Assembly (NCBI GenBank): GCA_013204555.1
Contig: JABMNO010000033.1
Location: 1 to 64,000, forward strand
Reading direction: 5' to 3'
Origin: Chloroflexota bacterium
GTDB lineage: Bacteria > Chloroflexota > Dehalococcoidia > Lucifugimonadales > Lucifugimonadaceae
DNA length: 64,000 bases
Part shown: piece by piece, positions 61,600 through 64,000 of the stretch
Numbering within the stretch: position 1 is the first letter of the stretch
Layout: each line of letters starts with the position of its first letter
Notes under the pieces: model-generated
What the model saw: the letters and a program-made list of their open reading frames with translations, nothing else
Told to the model about the DNA's origin: nothing
Databases searched by the model: none
Translations under genes and position numbers: made by a program

Positions 61600-62694
61600 C
61601 TAGACGGAAAACAGGAAATTAACTACGTCGCCGTTCTGCATCAAGTACTCACGTCCCTCAGACCGCAACTTCCCTGCGGTTCTGGCGTTGCTGACAGTCC
61701 CGTGCTCCATCAGATCTTCATACGAAACAATCTCGCCCCTGATGAAGCCACGCTCGATATCCGAGTGAATGACACCAGCGGCCTTGGCTGCGGGCATCTG
61801 TTCCGGAATAGTCCAGGCTCGCACCTCGTCTTCGCCAACGGTCAGGAACGACATCAATCCTAATGATTCGTAGCAGAGCCGCAAGATTCGGTGCAAGCCG
61901 GGCTCGCCTGCTCCAAGGGAGGACCGGAACTCGGCCTCTTCAGCGTCGTCCATCTGGCTCAGTTCCATCTCCAGACTTCCGCAGATGGCAGCGCCGCCGG
62001 TGAGCTCACCCGTGAGCATCTCTCCAAGTTCACCCTCAATCGCCTCCGAGTCTGGAATAGCGTCCTCACCAATGTTCACGGCGACCAGGTATGGCAAGCT
62101 ACTCACCAGGAATTGGTCCTGCAGGCCACGCTGCTGTCCATCGGTGAGGGATTGTGATCGCACCGGGATGCCATCTTCAAGTCCTGCCTGGACGGCCTTC
62201 AACTCGTCGATCAGCTTGAATTGAGCATCGCGATCGACAGCCTTCATGTTTTTGACGTCGGATAGTTTTTCGATTCGACGATCGATGAGAGCGATATCCG
62301 AAAACATGATGTCGAACTCAACATCCTTGGCGTCGCGCCGCCAGTCGACTGAGTCTTTTGAGTGGATCACGGAATCATCGTCGAACGCGCGCACTACGTG
62401 CAGTAGAGCGTCAGCCTTCTGTAACTGTCCCATAGCCGCGCCATCGAACATCGCTTGTTCTTGCTGAACGCCGCCTTGACCCGGAATATCTACATAGGTG
62501 ACCTCCGCGTAGATTGTCCGTTTCGGCTTGTACAGTTCTGTGAGCTTGTCTACTCGGTCATCTGGCACATGAGCGACGCCGATATTGGACTCAGGTTTCG
62601 CTGCGTACTGGCCAACGGGAATTGCACTACCGGTTAGAGCGTTGAATATGGTGGTCTTCCCGGAGGAAGGAAGGCCGATGATAGCGATCTGCAT
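61600..62694 (-). CDS. ychF: Redox-regulated ATPase YchF
   Basis: A 364-residue TRAFAC GTPase-like protein that binds ATP. Walker A is GLPSSGKTTIFN. The usual NKxD motif is replaced by a NxxE type (AVNIGED), which gives the ATP preference of this family. The C-terminal TGS domain ends in GDVVNFLFSV. Linked to ribosomes and stress responses. It heads the minus-strand run of five genes. Confidence 0.95.
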   Translation of the reverse strand: MQIAIIGLPSSGKTTIFNALTGSAIPVGQYAAKPESNIGVAHVPDDRVDKLTELYKPKRTIYAEVTYVDIPGQGGVQQEQAMFDGAAMGQLQKADALLHVVRAFDDDSVIHSKDSVDWRRDAKDVEFDIMFSDIALIDRRIEKLSDVKNMKAVDRDAQFKLIDELKAVQAGLEDGIPVRSQSLTDGQQRGLQDQFLVSSLPYLVAVNIGEDAIPDSEAIEGELGEMLTGELTGGAAICGSLEMELSQMDDAEEAEFRSSLGAGEPGLHRILRLCYESLGLMSFLTVGEDEVRAWTIPEQMPAAKAAGVIHSDIERGFIRGEIVSYEDLMEHGTVSNARTAGKLRSEGREYLMQNGDVVNFLFSV

Positions 62695-62767
62695 TTACTG
62701 GCGGTCCTGGTTTATTTGGAGATAGTGGTTCTGCACGGTCAAAAAGGGAGAGCGGCTGAAGACCAAG

Positions 62768-63103
62768 CTAGTCGTCTTCAATTCGGATATCAGTGTCTAT
62801 CGTCCGCCCGGAGTAGTCAGCGGCCTTATCTACCGGCTTTGATCCGGTGGCATGTTCTCGGATGACATGCCATGGTGAAGAAAGGATGAAAAGTCCGAGT
62901 AAGATCGCTGCAACAAATAGATCATCCAACTGGCCGCGGATAGGCAAGTAATCTGGAATGATGTCGATGGGCGTCACCACGTAAGCAAGCGCCAGAATTG
63001 GCAGTATCTTGGCGCCAACTGAAACCCTGCGGTCACGCATCAGCCGCCAGATTAGCCGGAAGGCTGGCCGCAGGAAGTAAAAATATCTTAGAAGGCTGAA
63101 CAA
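62768..63103 (-). CDS. DUF1232 membrane protein
   Basis: A 111-residue small membrane protein. The DUF1232 core is visible as ILALAYVVTPIDIIPDYLPI followed by GQLDDLFVAAILLGLF, and the second helix continues. The C-terminus is charged (DTDIRIEDD). Its function is unknown. It is divergent from holA and lies upstream of ychF on the same strand. Confidence 0.85.
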   Translation of the reverse strand: MFSLLRYFYFLRPAFRLIWRLMRDRRVSVGAKILPILALAYVVTPIDIIPDYLPIRGQLDDLFVAAILLGLFILSSPWHVIREHATGSKPVDKAADYSGRTIDTDIRIEDD

Positions 63104-63208
63104 AAGATTGAATGTGATCCAGAGAGTGGTGGGTTGTACTCACCGATTATATATATCGCACTCGTCATCAACGTATGGGGATCGTGTTGACGATCAGATC
63201 GTCGCGAT

Positions 63209-64000
63209 ATGATCCGGATTCTGCATGGAACTGACGAATTCTCCGTCTCTGAGCGTCTGATACAGATTCGGGCAGCGGCCGGACCGCCTGAAGTCATGAT
63301 GCCCAACACCAACGTCTTCGAGGGCGATGGCTACTCCAGGGACGAGCTTCTCGGCGCTGCTTCGGCTATTCCGTTTCTGGCGGACAAGCGACTGGTCATA
63401 GTTAAAGGCTTACTTGGCCGGATTGAGGCCAACACTGGCCGCAACAAAAGTAGGACTCTGCGCGTCCCCAAAGGCGATTGGACCGGCCTCGGCGACGTAC
63501 TCCCAACCCTCCCACCATCGACCGAACTCGTGTTCGTGGATGGCGAGTTGCGAAAAAACGGAGCCGGGTTGAAAACAGTTGGGTCGACCGCCACAACTGA
63601 GCAGTTCGATATCAGTCGAGGTCAGGCTCTGGACACGTGGATAGCGGAGAGATTTCGTAGTGAAGGCGCAACCGCATCGCGCTCAGCGGTTGAGCGGCTC
63701 GCTGACTTGATTGGCGGGCAGACGCGACTGTTGGCTCAGGAGATTGGCAAGCTCTCGCTGTACGCCAACGGTCGCCCTATCCAACCGGATGACATCGATC
63801 TAATGGTCGCTCCGGCTCGTGAGGCGAACATATTTGCAGCGGTGGATGCTGTGCTGGATAGTGAGCCCACGGGCGCGTTGCGAGCGATTCACCAGCTTCT
63901 GGATGAGGGAAACAGCATTCACTATTTACTGACGATGCTGGCCCGGCAGACCCGTATGACGCTGGTAGCGCAGGACATGATGCAGTCCGGCGCGGCGGAA
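63209..64000 (+). CDS. holA: DNA polymerase III subunit delta (partial, runs off the right end)
   Basis: Clamp-loader subunit that opens the sliding clamp. The frame is open without a stop from ATG 63209 to the end (264 codons). Features include MIRILHGTDEFSV, FLADKRLVIVKGLLGR, VFVDGELRKNG, AERLADLIGG-like VERLADLIGGQTRLL, and the domain III start (IHYLLTMLARQTR). The first 60 residues give the usual HolA N-terminus. The C-terminus lies outside the window. No clear ribosome-binding site is seen before the ATG. Confidence 0.88.
   Translation, partial: MIRILHGTDEFSVSERLIQIRAAAGPPEVMMPNTNVFEGDGYSRDELLGAASAIPFLADKRLVIVKGLLGRIEANTGRNKSRTLRVPKGDWTGLGDVLPTLPPSTELVFVDGELRKNGAGLKTVGSTATTEQFDISRGQALDTWIAERFRSEGATASRSAVERLADLIGGQTRLLAQEIGKLSLYANGRPIQPDDIDLMVAPAREANIFAAVDAVLDSEPTGALRAIHQLLDEGNSIHYLLTMLARQTRMTLVAQDMMQSGAAE

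Noticed and set aside
1-64000. CRISPR arrays, prophage or insertion-sequence transposases
   Set aside because: No regularly spaced direct repeats, integrase, transposase or phage structural genes were found.

Overview
The window looks like a chromosomal segment from an uncultured Chloroflexota bacterium, most likely a Dehalococcoidia/SAR202-type lineage. This is inference from gene content: paralogous enolase-superfamily dehydratases, CocE-type hydrolases, formamidase and tandem amidases, a B12-dependent ribonucleotide reductase with NrdR, SelB, a long Chloroflexota-style RimI, and a division cluster without peptidoglycan-synthesis genes. Base composition looks moderately GC-rich and even, with no obvious island. 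No rRNA, tRNA or CRISPR array was found. Many genes start with GTG or TTG behind a clear GGAG.

Layout. 1-3660: an orphan type IV prepilin, an orphan OmpR-type response regulator and a siroheme sulfite/nitrite reductase with a terminator hairpin in its leader. 3960-12080: a DapA-like lyase coupled to a CocE hydrolase, a zinc-ribbon membrane protein, a peptide ABC transporter (binding protein plus two permeases) and RimI. 12200-23000: a CinA-C/nucleotidyltransferase fusion, two tandem SDRs, a FIST protein overlapping a class III aminotransferase, a formamidase, two lipoproteins and an S9 peptidase. 23100-36100: a coiled-coil protein, BirA, YggU, YggT, ProC, PdxA, an enolase-family enzyme, a small DUF559 gene between inverted palindromic repeats, NrdJ/NrdR with two NrdR boxes, a second enolase-family enzyme, an NAD-dependent epimerase and a lipoprotein. 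36100-39830: a second epimerase and two tandem amidases of identical length.

40000-64000 is mostly housekeeping. It holds mraZ-rsmH-ftsA-ftsZ, then mogA-trmD-rplS, priA, def-cca-secD-secF-nfo, a small zincin and a phosphodiesterase-like protein. On the minus strand follow an MBL hydrolase, selB, hemW, a conserved hypothetical, ychF and a DUF1232 protein. The window ends inside holA.

The genes suggest a heterotroph that takes up peptides and breaks down amides, esters and sugar acids. Non-coding features stand out: NrdR boxes spaced 31 bp inside a recognisable promoter, a MraZ-type operator, strong bidirectional terminators, two minus-strand leader terminators, and at least five families of palindromic intergenic repeats. 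One repeat pair frames the DUF559 gene as a possible mini-element.
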